This document shows positions 26,282 to 34,622 of a stretch of DNA of 64,000 bases, in pieces (within the stretch, counting starts at the first letter, position 1; every line of letters starts with the position of its first letter). The position numbers were made by a program, and so were the translations under genes. The DNA lies in the NCBI GenBank assembly GCA_035548175.1, contig DASZTO010000097.1, positions 1 to 64,000 on the forward strand. The letters run 5' to 3'. Source of the stretch: CALCHA01 sp035548175 (lineage in GTDB: Bacteria > Planctomycetota > Phycisphaerae > WQYP01). The notes under the pieces were generated by a model. That model made no database searches. It saw only the letters and a program-made list of their open reading frames with translations, and was not told the DNA's origin.

Positions 26282-26404
26282 GTCATGGCGCGGCGAAGCC
26301 GCAACCAAAAAACCACGGAGCACACGGAGAGCACGGAGAAACGAGACGACGGTCTCCCCCCACGACGACGTAAATGGCCACGAAAGGCACGAAAAGCACG
26401 AAAG
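26282..26404. repeat. Composite intergenic repeat element, copy B
   Basis: Begins 12 bases after the cinA stop. It has the same block order as copy A at 19585-19729: GTCATGGC, GGCGCGGC region, GCAACCAAAA, an AACCACGGAGCACACGGAG array, GACGACG...CCCCCC...CGACGACG core, GTAAATGGCCACGAAAG and further GCACGAAA units. It is followed at once by a CCACAAAT-type array. Confidence 0.85.
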
Positions 26405-26415
26405 GTGATGACGGG

Positions 26416-26450
26416 AATTGTCCACAAATGCACACGAATTAGCACAAATT
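26416..26450. repeat. CCACAAAT-type word array
   Basis: AATTGTCCACAAATGCACAC and the following GAATTAGCACAAATT share words with 35301-35334, where the opening AATTGTCCACAAAT is the same. Here only one arm is present, so no hairpin forms. Confidence 0.6.
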
Positions 26451-26527
26451 GCTGGTAGTTTTGTATGTGTCGCTGGTGGGTGATGCTGTTTTTTTTTGTT
26501 TGTTTACATTTTCTTGTTGGGTGATTC

Positions 26528-27703
26528 TTGTTGGTGTTTTTGGCAGGGCCTTGGTTGTGGGGGGTGGGTGGGGTGGGGGTGTTGGCGGGGGTGGGGATAT
26601 GGCGGGGGCGGGTGAGGGGGCAGCGGGTGTCGGCGGTGTGGTTGTGGCGGGAGGCGGGGGAGGCGCCGGCGGGGCGGGGGCGGCGGGTGGATCCGTTGTG
26701 GGCGGCGGTGGCGGTGGGGGCGGTGCTGGCGGCGGCGGGGTTGGCGCGGCCGGCGTGGCGGGTGGGGGTTGTTGGGAAGGCTATTGTGTTTCCGGCGTGT
26801 GAGGTTCGCAGCAGCGGGGCGGGTGCGGAGGCGTGGGTGCGGAATCCGGAGGGGATGGAGGTGCGCGTGGATGGGCGGGAGGTGGAGTTGCCGGCGGCGC
26901 CGGGGGGGCAGGCGGTGGCGCTGGCGGGCGGGGCGGAAGAGCATACGCTGGAGTGGGTGGCGGAGGGGAAGGTGGTGGCGGGGGCGCGGTTTAGGCGGCC
27001 GCTGGAGGGGGCGTTTGAGATTTTGCAGGATGGGCCGGTGGATGGGGCGCTGGTGCGGGCGTTTGGAGTGCAACCGGGTGCGCGGGCGACGGCTGCTGGG
27101 GGGAAGGAAGGGCAGGTGGTGTTGGTGAATGATGCGGCGTTTACGCTGGTCGGGGCGGCGTCGACGGGGCCGGGGTCGGCTGTTGGGGAGTCCGGCGGGG
27201 GGCCGGGGTTGATTGTTATCGAGGGGGCGGCGAGCGTGCCGGGGTTGACCATCCAGGGTGGCGAGATGGGGGCGCCGGGGGATGGGCGGGTGGAGGCGGT
27301 GGATTTGCCGGGGTTTATTCATGTGGGGGATGTGCGGGTGGGGCGGTTTGTGCCGGCGGCGGTGTCGGGGGAGTGGCGGGTGCGGATTCGGCTGGGGGAG
27401 TGGCCGTGGATGGCGGAGCGGCGGGTGGGGGGGGTGGGGGAGACGACGGTGGTGTGGCTGGCGTCGCATCCGTCGCGGGATACGAATTGGGTGGGGGATC
27501 CGTCGTTTGTGCTGACGGTGGCGGATGTGGTGCATCGGGTGTTTCCGGCGGGGGAGGGCTCGGGGGAGTCGTGGCGGCGGACGGAGATGGGGGTGGGGGG
27601 CGTGGCGGCGGGGCGGGTGATTGGGCTGGGGTCGTGGCTGGGGTGGGCGGCGGCGGGGGTGTTGGTGTGGACGGCGGGGATGTTCTGGCGGCGTGGGCGG
27701 TGA
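26528..27703 (+). CDS. BatA-like N-terminal membrane protein
   Basis: A 391-residue protein. The first 90 residues have two membrane segments separated by a basic loop ending in VSAVWLWREA, the pattern of the aerotolerance regulator (BatA) N-terminal domain. A beta-rich periplasmic region of about 270 residues follows and a last membrane segment ends in RRGR. No von Willebrand domain is seen. Function is unknown; relatives often lie beside MoxR/DUF58 genes, but none is here. The start is uncertain: TTG 26528, TTG 26531 and GTG 26534 are the only choices. Gly and Val codons are very G-rich. Confidence 0.55.
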   Translation: MLVFLAGPWLWGVGGVGVLAGVGIWRGRVRGQRVSAVWLWREAGEAPAGRGRRVDPLWAAVAVGAVLAAAGLARPAWRVGVVGKAIVFPACEVRSSGAGAEAWVRNPEGMEVRVDGREVELPAAPGGQAVALAGGAEEHTLEWVAEGKVVAGARFRRPLEGAFEILQDGPVDGALVRAFGVQPGARATAAGGKEGQVVLVNDAAFTLVGAASTGPGSAVGESGGGPGLIVIEGAASVPGLTIQGGEMGAPGDGRVEAVDLPGFIHVGDVRVGRFVPAAVSGEWRVRIRLGEWPWMAERRVGGVGETTVVWLASHPSRDTNWVGDPSFVLTVADVVHRVFPAGEGSGESWRRTEMGVGGVAAGRVIGLGSWLGWAAAGVLVWTAGMFWRRGR

Positions 27704-27874
27704 GATTTTCGGACGCTGGGGCGGAGTTGGGGGCGTGAGAGGGGGTTGGCGTGTTAAGACGATATTAAAGGTGAGGGTCGGCCTCGCGGGGGTTGGCCTG
27801 TGGCATGTGGGTGTGTTAGATACATGTGCCGCAGCATCGGGCGAAGAGCCCGCCCCTTGGTGGGAGCGCGGCGC

Positions 27875-27993
27875 GGTAACTGGTTACCACCGCTGGTGCC
27901 GAGGTGCGGGGGCGGCCGTTGTGCGCTGGAGAGGTGTGTTTTTTCAGCGCGCCCCCTCACCCGAGCATGCTCAGGGGCCCTTCCCTGAGCATG
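27875..27993. repeat. Intergenic hairpins upstream of ppk1
   Basis: The 336-base gap before ppk1 has no convincing gene but three structures: GGTAAC (27875) with GTTACC (27883); GCGCTG (27923) with CAGCGC (27945) around a T-run; and a perfect 11-base stem CATGCTCAGGG (27966-27976) with CCCTGAGCATG (27983-27993) around GCCCTT. They lie just before ppk1 and could act in its leader. Confidence 0.6.
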
Positions 27994-28039
27994 GCACACG
28001 GGTGGGTGGTGAATAGTTACGAGTCTTCGGAGCTCCGCA

Positions 28040-30217
28040 ATGCCCCCGCCTCCCGCCGGCGCCGTTCGCACGTCGAGTCTACCGGACACCGCGCCGGTGT
28101 TGCGGACGCATCGGCCGCTGCCGGAGAACACGACGCCCTATTTCAACCGGGACCTGTCGTGGCTGGATTTCAACCGGCGGGTGCTGCACGAGGCGATGGA
28201 TCCGCGGACGCCGCTGCTGGAGCGGCTGAAATTTCTGGCGATTTATTCGAGCAATTCGGACGAGTTTTTCATGAAGCGGGTGGGGTTGCTCAAGCGGAAG
28301 ATTGCGGAGAAATCGCAGGAGCGGTCGCATGACGGGCTGACGACGGAGGAGCACTATCAGGCGGTGCGGGAGAAGATCGCGAGTTTGACGCAAGAGGTGA
28401 TCGACCTGTGGACGCACCATTTGCGTCCGGGGCTGGAGGCGGAGGGGATTTTCATCCGGGATTACGTGGAGCTGACGCCGGAGCAGAAGGCGAAGGCGGA
28501 CGATTATTTTCGCACGCAGATTTATCCGGTGCTGACGCCGCTGGCGGTGGATCCGGGGCATCCGTTTCCGTTTATATCGAACCAGTCGTTGTCGGTGGGG
28601 GTGCTGGTGAGGCCGCCGGGCTCGACGGGGGATTCGCTTTTTGCGCGGGTGAAGGTGCCGCAGTTATTGTCGCGGTGGCTGACGTTTCAGGAGGGGCAGA
28701 CGTACACATTTGTGCCGATCGAAACGATCATTGAGGGGCGTTTGGAGGCGTTGTTTCCGGGGATGGAGGTGGTGGAGGCGCAGCATTTCCGTGTGACGCG
28801 GAATGCGGAAGTGGATGCGGACGTGGAGGATGTGGAGGATTTGCTGGAGGTGGTGCAGGAGGAATTGCGGGCGCGGCGGTTCGCGGACACGGTGCGTGTG
28901 CAGATCACGGCGAACATGTCCGGGACGATGCGGCAGCATTTGATCACGGGGCTGGAGGTGCGGGAGGAGAGTTTGTACGAGTTGCCGGAGCCATTGGGGA
29001 AGTCGGATTTGATGGCGATAGGGCTGACGGTGAATCGGCCGGATTTGAAGATGGCGCCGTGGAAGCCGGAGGTGATTCCGGCGTTTGCGGATCCGGACGT
29101 GGATGTGTTTGCGTTGATCCGGCAGGGGGACGTGCTGGTGCATCATCCGTATGAATCGTTCGAGGCGACGGTGGAGAAGTTCATTCTGCAGGCGGTGCAG
29201 GATCCGAAGGTGCTGGCGATCAAGATGACGCTGTACCGGACGAGCGGGGATTCGCCGTTCGTGCCGGCGCTGGCGCGTGCGGCGGAGGCGGGCAAGCAGG
29301 TGGCGGTGCTGGTGGAGCTCAAGGCGCGGTTCGATGAGGAGCGGAACATCCGGTGGGCGCAGACGCTGGAAGATGCGGGGGCGCACGTGGTGTATGGGGT
29401 GATGGGATTGAAGACGCACACGAAGACGGCGCTGGTGGTGCGGCGGGAGGATGAGCGGGCGATCGGGGGGGCGGCGCCGACGTCGAGCGGGGGGTTGAAG
29501 TGTTACGTGCATGTGGCGACGGGGAATTACAACTCGAAGACGGCGCAGACGTACACGGACCTGGGGTTGTTCACGTGCCGGGAGGACATTTGCGACGATG
29601 TGGTGGATCTGTTTGCGTATTTGACGGGCCGGTCGCTGAAGCGGGACTATCGGAAGCTGCTGGTGGCGCCGGGGACGATGCGGGCGGGGTTTCTGGCGAT
29701 GATCGAGCGGGAGGCGGCGAACGCGCAGGCGGGACGGCCGGCGCGGATCATCGCCAAGATGAACGCGCTGGAGGATGTGGAGACGATCAATGCGTTGTAC
29801 AAGGCGTCGCAGGCGGGGGTGAAGATTGAATTGATCGTGCGCGGGTTCTGCTGTTTGCGGCCGGGGGTGGCGGGGCTTTCGGAGAACATCCGGGTGACTT
29901 CGGTGATCGGGCGGTTCCTGGAGCACTCGCGGGTGTTTTACTTTTTGAACGATGGGCAGGAAGCGTATTACATGGGGTCGGCGGATTGGATGTCGCGGAA
30001 TTTGTCGCACCGGGTGGAGGCGGCGGTGCCGATCGAGGAGCCTGCGTTGCGGCAGCGGTTGAAGGAGATACTGGAGATCATGCTGGCGGACAATCGGCAG
30101 GCGTGGGATCTGGCGGCGGATGGGACATGGACGCAGCGTCAGCCGGGGCCGGGGGAAGCGGATCGCGGGACGCACCAGCGGTTGATGGAGCTGACGCGGC
30201 AGCGGATGGTGCGGTAG
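28040..30217 (+). CDS. ppk1: Polyphosphate kinase 1
   Basis: Reversibly transfers the gamma-phosphate of ATP to long-chain polyphosphate. The 725-residue length is usual. An N-terminal helical domain (YFNRDLSWLDFNRRVLHEA near 35) is followed by the head domain and two phospholipase D-like catalytic domains: LVHHPYESFEATVEKF, the ALARAAEAGKQVAVLVELKARFDEERN region, the catalytic His in LKTHTKTALVVRRE (about 460), HVATGNYNSKTAQTYTDLGLFT, and YYMGSADWMSRNLSHRVEAAVPI near the C-terminus. It is followed by acyP and, further on, phoU, so a phosphate-related neighbourhood is plausible. ATG 28040 is the first in frame. Confidence 0.96.
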   Translation: MPPPPAGAVRTSSLPDTAPVLRTHRPLPENTTPYFNRDLSWLDFNRRVLHEAMDPRTPLLERLKFLAIYSSNSDEFFMKRVGLLKRKIAEKSQERSHDGLTTEEHYQAVREKIASLTQEVIDLWTHHLRPGLEAEGIFIRDYVELTPEQKAKADDYFRTQIYPVLTPLAVDPGHPFPFISNQSLSVGVLVRPPGSTGDSLFARVKVPQLLSRWLTFQEGQTYTFVPIETIIEGRLEALFPGMEVVEAQHFRVTRNAEVDADVEDVEDLLEVVQEELRARRFADTVRVQITANMSGTMRQHLITGLEVREESLYELPEPLGKSDLMAIGLTVNRPDLKMAPWKPEVIPAFADPDVDVFALIRQGDVLVHHPYESFEATVEKFILQAVQDPKVLAIKMTLYRTSGDSPFVPALARAAEAGKQVAVLVELKARFDEERNIRWAQTLEDAGAHVVYGVMGLKTHTKTALVVRREDERAIGGAAPTSSGGLKCYVHVATGNYNSKTAQTYTDLGLFTCREDICDDVVDLFAYLTGRSLKRDYRKLLVAPGTMRAGFLAMIEREAANAQAGRPARIIAKMNALEDVETINALYKASQAGVKIELIVRGFCCLRPGVAGLSENIRVTSVIGRFLEHSRVFYFLNDGQEAYYMGSADWMSRNLSHRVEAAVPIEEPALRQRLKEILEIMLADNRQAWDLAADGTWTQRQPGPGEADRGTHQRLMELTRQRMVR

Positions 30218-30295
30218 GGTTGCGGGGGCGGGGGGGAGGGGAGGAGGGGAGGCGTGGTGGGGATGGGGGCTCTTTGGGGTGTGGGCGGCAGTTGG

Positions 30296-30301
30296 TACAA
30301 T
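30296..30301 (+). promoter_or_regulatory. -10-like box TACAAT close to acyP start
   Basis: TACAAT ends nine bases before ATG 30311, with a weak TTTGGG 17 bases upstream. No ribosome binding site fits between, so the transcript may begin at or next to the start codon. Confidence 0.45.
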
Positions 30302-30310
30302 GGCGGGTCC

Positions 30311-30586
30311 ATGAATGAATGCCGGATGATTGTGTTTTCCGGGCGCGTGCAGGGCGTCGGTTTTCGCATGACGGCGGTGGCGTTATCGCGCGGTCTGGCG
30401 GTGGCCGGGACGGTGCGGAACCTGCCGGACGGGCGTGTGGAGCTGGTGGTTCAGGGATCGAGCGGGGAGATCGAGTCGCTGGTGGGCCGGCTGCGCGAAC
30501 ATTTCGGGGGGTTCATTCGTAGGGTTGACGAGAGCCCGGCGGCGGCGTGTGAGGCTGCCGGCGACGGGATTGAGATTGTCCGCTAA
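30311..30586 (+). CDS. acyP: Acylphosphatase
   Basis: A 91-residue enzyme that hydrolyses carboxyl-phosphate bonds. The signature GRVQGVGFRM (about residues 11-20) holds the catalytic Arg, and GTVRNLPDGRVELVVQG includes the conserved Asn. IESLVGRLREHFG matches the second helix of the fold. ATG 30311 is the only start that gives the normal length. It follows ppk1 by 93 bases with its own possible promoter and is 12 bases before the permease gene. Confidence 0.93.
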   Translation: MNECRMIVFSGRVQGVGFRMTAVALSRGLAVAGTVRNLPDGRVELVVQGSSGEIESLVGRLREHFGGFIRRVDESPAAACEAAGDGIEIVR

Positions 30587-30598
30587 CGCACGGGGCTT

Positions 30599-31714
30599 AT
30601 GTACATCATACTTGCGGTCGTGTTTGTGATACCGGCACTGGCGGGGTGGCTGCTGAAGTCGCGCCTGGGGGTGGGGCCGGTGTGGATGTTGACGGCAGCA
30701 TCGGCCTGCCTGGTGACGGGGTGCCTGCTGAACCTGAGCACGAACATATTTTATTTTCTGCCGGGCGCCGGATTTCTGACGGTGGGGACGATCCTGGCGT
30801 TTCTGGTGTTTCTGGAATTCGGGGTTTTGCAGTTTGTGGGGCTGTTCCGGCTGGGGGCGTTGACGCGGATCACGTATTACGAAGGGCTGCTGCAGCCGCT
30901 GACGCTGATTTTGCTGGTGTGCGGGGTGCTGGCGATTTTCATGTTCGCCTTCATGCCGTTCTTCACGATCAACGAAGATTCGAAGATGTACCGAGACGTG
31001 GCGGTATCGCTGGTGTTTCTGTTCACGCTGCCGGTGATGATTTATTCGTCGACGAAGGTGATCGATGAGGACATCGAGAACCGGACGATGCTGATTTTGA
31101 TGTCGAAGCCGATCGCGCGGTGGCAGGTGGTGCTGGGCAAGTACCTGGGGGTGTTGCTGCTGTGTTTTGCGATGATCGTGTCGATGGGGATTGTGGCGGG
31201 GGTATGCGGTCATTTTCGGTATTACGACGACATGCGGCTGGACTATTACGTGGCGACGGGCGCGCAGCGGTTGCAACTGGACATTGACAATGTGAAGGCG
31301 ATGCTGGCGTTGGAGCCGGCGTTGCTGCTGCAGTTTCTGCAGATAGCGACGCTGGCGGCGGTGTCGGTGGCGGTGTCGACGCGGTGGGGTCTGGCGGTGA
31401 ACGTGACGACGGTGATACTGCTGTATATCGCGGCGAACCTGGCGCGGTATGCGGTGAACTTCAATCTGCCGGGGCCGTTGAACGGGCTGGCGATGATCAT
31501 CGCGCATCTGCTGCCGGGGCTGGGGTACCTGGATTTGAACCAGCGGCTGATATACGGGCAGTTCAACTACAAGCTGGGGGACCAGGTGGCGGGGCTGCCG
31601 ACGTATGGTCAGATATGGGAGTACACGTGCATGGCGGGGGTGTACGCGGTGCTGTACATAACGGCGGCGTTGTCGTTCGGGGTGGCGGCGTTCCGGACGC
31701 GCGAACTGGTGTGA
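30599..31714 (+). CDS. ABC-2 type transporter permease
   Basis: A 371-residue polytopic inner-membrane protein with about nine or ten hydrophobic segments. The region VIDEDIENRTMLILMSKPIARWQVVLGKYLG (about 150-180) is the hallmark coupling segment of ABC-2 permeases. The first three segments may be a separate N-terminal addition. No ATP-binding subunit is encoded beside it; the neighbours are acyP and a zinc-binding protein. It probably works with an ATPase encoded elsewhere. The substrate is unknown. Start ATG 30599 lies 12 bases after acyP. Confidence 0.82.
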   Translation: MYIILAVVFVIPALAGWLLKSRLGVGPVWMLTAASACLVTGCLLNLSTNIFYFLPGAGFLTVGTILAFLVFLEFGVLQFVGLFRLGALTRITYYEGLLQPLTLILLVCGVLAIFMFAFMPFFTINEDSKMYRDVAVSLVFLFTLPVMIYSSTKVIDEDIENRTMLILMSKPIARWQVVLGKYLGVLLLCFAMIVSMGIVAGVCGHFRYYDDMRLDYYVATGAQRLQLDIDNVKAMLALEPALLLQFLQIATLAAVSVAVSTRWGLAVNVTTVILLYIAANLARYAVNFNLPGPLNGLAMIIAHLLPGLGYLDLNQRLIYGQFNYKLGDQVAGLPTYGQIWEYTCMAGVYAVLYITAALSFGVAAFRTRELV

Positions 31715-31759
31715 TGGCGGATATGATGCGGGTTTTGGTTCCGGGTTACCGAGGGACAT

Positions 31760-32434
31760 GTGAACACCGCGACCTCCTGGCATGTCGGACGCGCCGCCGG
31801 CCGATGCGCTGCATGCAACAGCGAGCTACCCCCTGGAACGACCTGCTGGGCGACCTTGTGCGAAACGGCGGGCGGCTCGGGGGCATCAGCGGGGGCGGCT
31901 GCGACTCCGCGGCACGAGGATGGGGGGAAGAAGGGGGGAGAGAACGAGGGGACGCAGGCGGCGCCGTTCGTGCGGATCGATTTTTGCGAAGCGTGCTGGG
32001 GTGAGGGGAAGCGGCCGGCGTCGCTGGCGGGAACGGGGGCGGTCGCGGGCGCTGGGGGAGCGGCGGGGGAGATGTTTTCATTCTGGAAGACGGTGGTGCC
32101 GGCGGCGCAGCAGAAGAAGAAGCTGCTGGTGGACGATTCTGTGCTGATGGACGTGTTCACGCGGATGGAGGGGAAGACCGAGCCGCAGGAGGTTCGCTTT
32201 CGGTTTGTGCTGGCGTTGATTCTGATGCGGAAGCGGTTGCTGAGGTATGAGGGGATGGAGGAGGGCGGCGCGGGGGGCGGCGGCGGAGGGCCGGGGGTGG
32301 AGACGTGGATCATGGCGCCGCGGGGATCGGACGGAGCTGGGCAGGCGGTGCATGTGATCAATCCGCATCTGACGGAGGAGCAGATTGGGGAAGTGAGCCA
32401 GCAGCTTTCAGCGATCCTGGCCGAGGAACTTTGA
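31760..32434 (+). CDS. Zinc-ribbon-like conserved protein
   Basis: A 224-residue cytoplasmic protein with CAACNSELPPGTTCW near residue 17 and FCEACW near residue 75, two Cys pairs that can bind zinc. The second half has PQEVRFRFVLALILMRKRLL (about 140-160) and TWIMAPRG, then a helical end. I recall no functional assignment for this type of protein in planctomycetes. It starts at GTG 31760 after GAGGGA. The stop overlaps the next start (TGATG), so it is coupled to the TIM-barrel gene. Confidence 0.65.
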   Translation: MNTATSWHVGRAAGRCAACNSELPPGTTCWATLCETAGGSGASAGAAATPRHEDGGKKGGENEGTQAAPFVRIDFCEACWGEGKRPASLAGTGAVAGAGGAAGEMFSFWKTVVPAAQQKKKLLVDDSVLMDVFTRMEGKTEPQEVRFRFVLALILMRKRLLRYEGMEEGGAGGGGGGPGVETWIMAPRGSDGAGQAVHVINPHLTEEQIGEVSQQLSAILAEEL

Positions 32435-33327
32435 TGGGGTTGAAGCTGGGTTTTTCGACGACCGCGTGTCCGGGGTGGGAGCTGCGGCGGATGGTGGAGA
32501 CGGCGCAGCGGCTGGGGTATTCGGGGATCGAGCTGGTGCTTGGGGAGGGAGGACCGGGAGGCGGGAGCGTGCCGCTGTGGGGCGCGGCGGGGGCGGTGCG
32601 GGAGGTGCTGGCGGGTGCGGGGTTGTGCGTGTGTTCGCTGGCGACATCGGTGCGGCTGGATGCGGAGGGGGGTGATTGGAAGCGGGAGCGAGGGGCGCTG
32701 GCGGATGCGGCAGGATTGGCGCGGGAGCTCGGTGCGCCGGTGGTGACGGTGAGGCCGATCGAGCGGCGGCGTGGGGAGCGGATGGATCGGCTGGTGGTGA
32801 GGATGGCGGAGCGGCTGCGGGAGGCGGCGGGGGACGCGTGCGGGAAGCCGGCGGCGGCGGCGGGGCGGGAGGGCGTGAAGATTGTGGTGCCTAATGGGGG
32901 TGGATTTCGGCGGGCGCGGGATCTGTGGGTGCTGCTGGAGGCGGCGGATTCCGGACATGCGGGTGTGTGCTGGGATGCGGGGGTGGCGGGGGATTCGCCG
33001 GGGTTGGGCGTGCAGACGATGAATTACCGGGTGGGGTTGGCGCGGGTGTGGGATCGTGGGGTGGTGGGGGAGGGCGCGGCCGAGGCGACGCGGGCGGCGT
33101 CGCTGGGGACGGGAGTGGTGGCGGGGCGGCTGATGGTGGAGAGGCTGCTGGGGATAGGGTATGGGGGGTGCATTGCGTATGCGCCGCCGCCGGGAGCGAC
33201 GGCGCCGGAGGAAGCGGAGAGGCTGCTGGAGGCGGCGGCGGTGGCGCTGAAGGGGTGGTCGGGGGGATTGGGGGCGCCGGGCGCGGGGGGAAAAAAGTCG
33301 GTCGGGCGCGGCGCGGTTGCCACTTGA
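32434..33327 (+). CDS. Sugar phosphate isomerase/epimerase-like TIM barrel
   Basis: A 297-residue protein of the xylose isomerase-like superfamily. The start MGLKLGFSTTACPGWELRRMVETAQRLGYSGIEL is typical strand-helix-strand of this fold, where a metal-binding Glu ends the second strand. VVTVRPIERRRGERM, VKIVVPNGGGF and GHAGVCWDAGV mark later strands, but the usual metal-binding His/Glu/Asp set is only partly visible, so catalysis is uncertain. ATG 32434 overlaps the previous stop. A Gly/Lys-rich tail follows the barrel. It may be a degenerate or specialised member. Confidence 0.65.
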   Translation: MGLKLGFSTTACPGWELRRMVETAQRLGYSGIELVLGEGGPGGGSVPLWGAAGAVREVLAGAGLCVCSLATSVRLDAEGGDWKRERGALADAAGLARELGAPVVTVRPIERRRGERMDRLVVRMAERLREAAGDACGKPAAAAGREGVKIVVPNGGGFRRARDLWVLLEAADSGHAGVCWDAGVAGDSPGLGVQTMNYRVGLARVWDRGVVGEGAAEATRAASLGTGVVAGRLMVERLLGIGYGGCIAYAPPPGATAPEEAERLLEAAAVALKGWSGGLGAPGAGGKKSVGRGAVAT

Positions 33328-33372
33328 TGCGTGTCTGGCCTTATGCTGGTGGAATTATCCCTTGAGGGCATC

Positions 33373-34548
33373 ATGTTTCATCCCCCCGCACTTCTGGCGT
33401 ATTACCTGCACAGCCTGAACCCGATTATTTTTGCGTTTGGGCCGATCAAGGCGCGGTGGTACGGGTTTGCGTACCTGATGGGTTTTCTGATTGCGTATCT
33501 GCTGATCCGGAAATTGTCGCGGGATGGGATGCTGCGTCTGGCGCCGCAGAAGGTGCCGGACCTGGTGCTGAACTGCTGCATATTCGGGGTGCTGGTGGGA
33601 GGGCGGCTGGGATTCGTGTTTTTTTACGATCTGCCGCGGGCGCTGCATGACGGGTACACGCCCATGTTGTGGCACTTTTATTCGGAGTTTCCGTATTGGG
33701 GGGTACTGAACGTGATGGGCGGGGGGATGTCGGCGCATGGCGGGGTGGTGTTCACGATCCTGGTGCTGATTTATTTTGGGTGGCGGCACACGGTGCGGCC
33801 GCCGGGGGGAGGGCCGCTGCCGGACCGGAACAAGCTGATCATCAACCTGGGGGATGCGGCGTGCATGGTGGTGCCGGTGGGGTTGTGTTTTGGGCGGATC
33901 GCGAATTTTATCAACGGGGAGTTGTACGGGCGACCGACGACGGTGCCGTGGGCGGTGCAGTTTCCGTCGGAGATATATGCGCCGACGAATGACCAGATGG
34001 ATCCGAGCGTGGCGGCGAAATTGCCGGGGGTGCTGCATCAGTTGTATGGGCCGTATGTGGACCCGGACACGGCGATGAAATCGCTGACAACGGCGCTGCA
34101 AAATCATTCGACGGCGGCGATGAACGCGGTGCGGGCGATTCTTCCGCCGCGGCATCCGTCGCAGCTTTACGAGGCGCTGCTGGAGGGGGTGTTGCTGTTT
34201 GTCATTGTGTGGACGATCGGGCGGTTGTGGCGGAAGGATGGGATGGCGTCGGGGGCGTTTCTGACGTTTTATCCGATCATGCGGATCATCGGGGAGCAGT
34301 TCCGCGTGGGGGACAATGCGACGGGGTCTGGCGGGCAATCTGGGGGGATATCGGCGGGGGTGATTTACAGCCTGCTGATGATCGTGCCTGGGCTGATTTT
34401 CTGGATTTACTGGATCATTCGGGACCGGCGCGTGCCGTGGATTCCGCAGGGGGAGGCGGGGGGGGAGGGGGCGTTTCCGGTGGAGACGTCTTCGACGGCC
34501 GGGGGTGGAGCTGCGGAGAGGCCGGCGGAGAGTGGTCGGTCGGCCTGA
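33373..34548 (+). CDS. lgt: Prolipoprotein diacylglyceryl transferase
   Basis: Transfers diacylglycerol from phosphatidylglycerol to the lipobox Cys of prolipoproteins, in the inner membrane. The 391-residue length is longer than usual owing to an insertion after the signature (about residues 195-255) and a C-terminal Gly/Ser tail. Motifs: ARWYGFAYLMGF near 25, GGRLGFVFFYDL, GGMSAHGG, and the signature GRIANFINGELYGRPT near 176. HPSQLYEALLEG and FRVGDNA follow in the second half. ATG 33373 is preceded by GAGGG. Several lipoproteins in this window would be substrates. Confidence 0.95.
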   Translation: MFHPPALLAYYLHSLNPIIFAFGPIKARWYGFAYLMGFLIAYLLIRKLSRDGMLRLAPQKVPDLVLNCCIFGVLVGGRLGFVFFYDLPRALHDGYTPMLWHFYSEFPYWGVLNVMGGGMSAHGGVVFTILVLIYFGWRHTVRPPGGGPLPDRNKLIINLGDAACMVVPVGLCFGRIANFINGELYGRPTTVPWAVQFPSEIYAPTNDQMDPSVAAKLPGVLHQLYGPYVDPDTAMKSLTTALQNHSTAAMNAVRAILPPRHPSQLYEALLEGVLLFVIVWTIGRLWRKDGMASGAFLTFYPIMRIIGEQFRVGDNATGSGGQSGGISAGVIYSLLMIVPGLIFWIYWIIRDRRVPWIPQGEAGGEGAFPVETSSTAGGGAAERPAESGRSA

Positions 34549-34622
34549 GGATATTTTTAACTAGAGGCGGTGGTGTGCGTGGGGTAATGTAGGTGGATCC
34601 CCCGAAGCGTGAGGAGCTGGCG

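Noticed and set aside
28664..30175. A 503-codon minus-strand frame
   Set aside because: Arg/His/Leu-rich shadow of ppk1.
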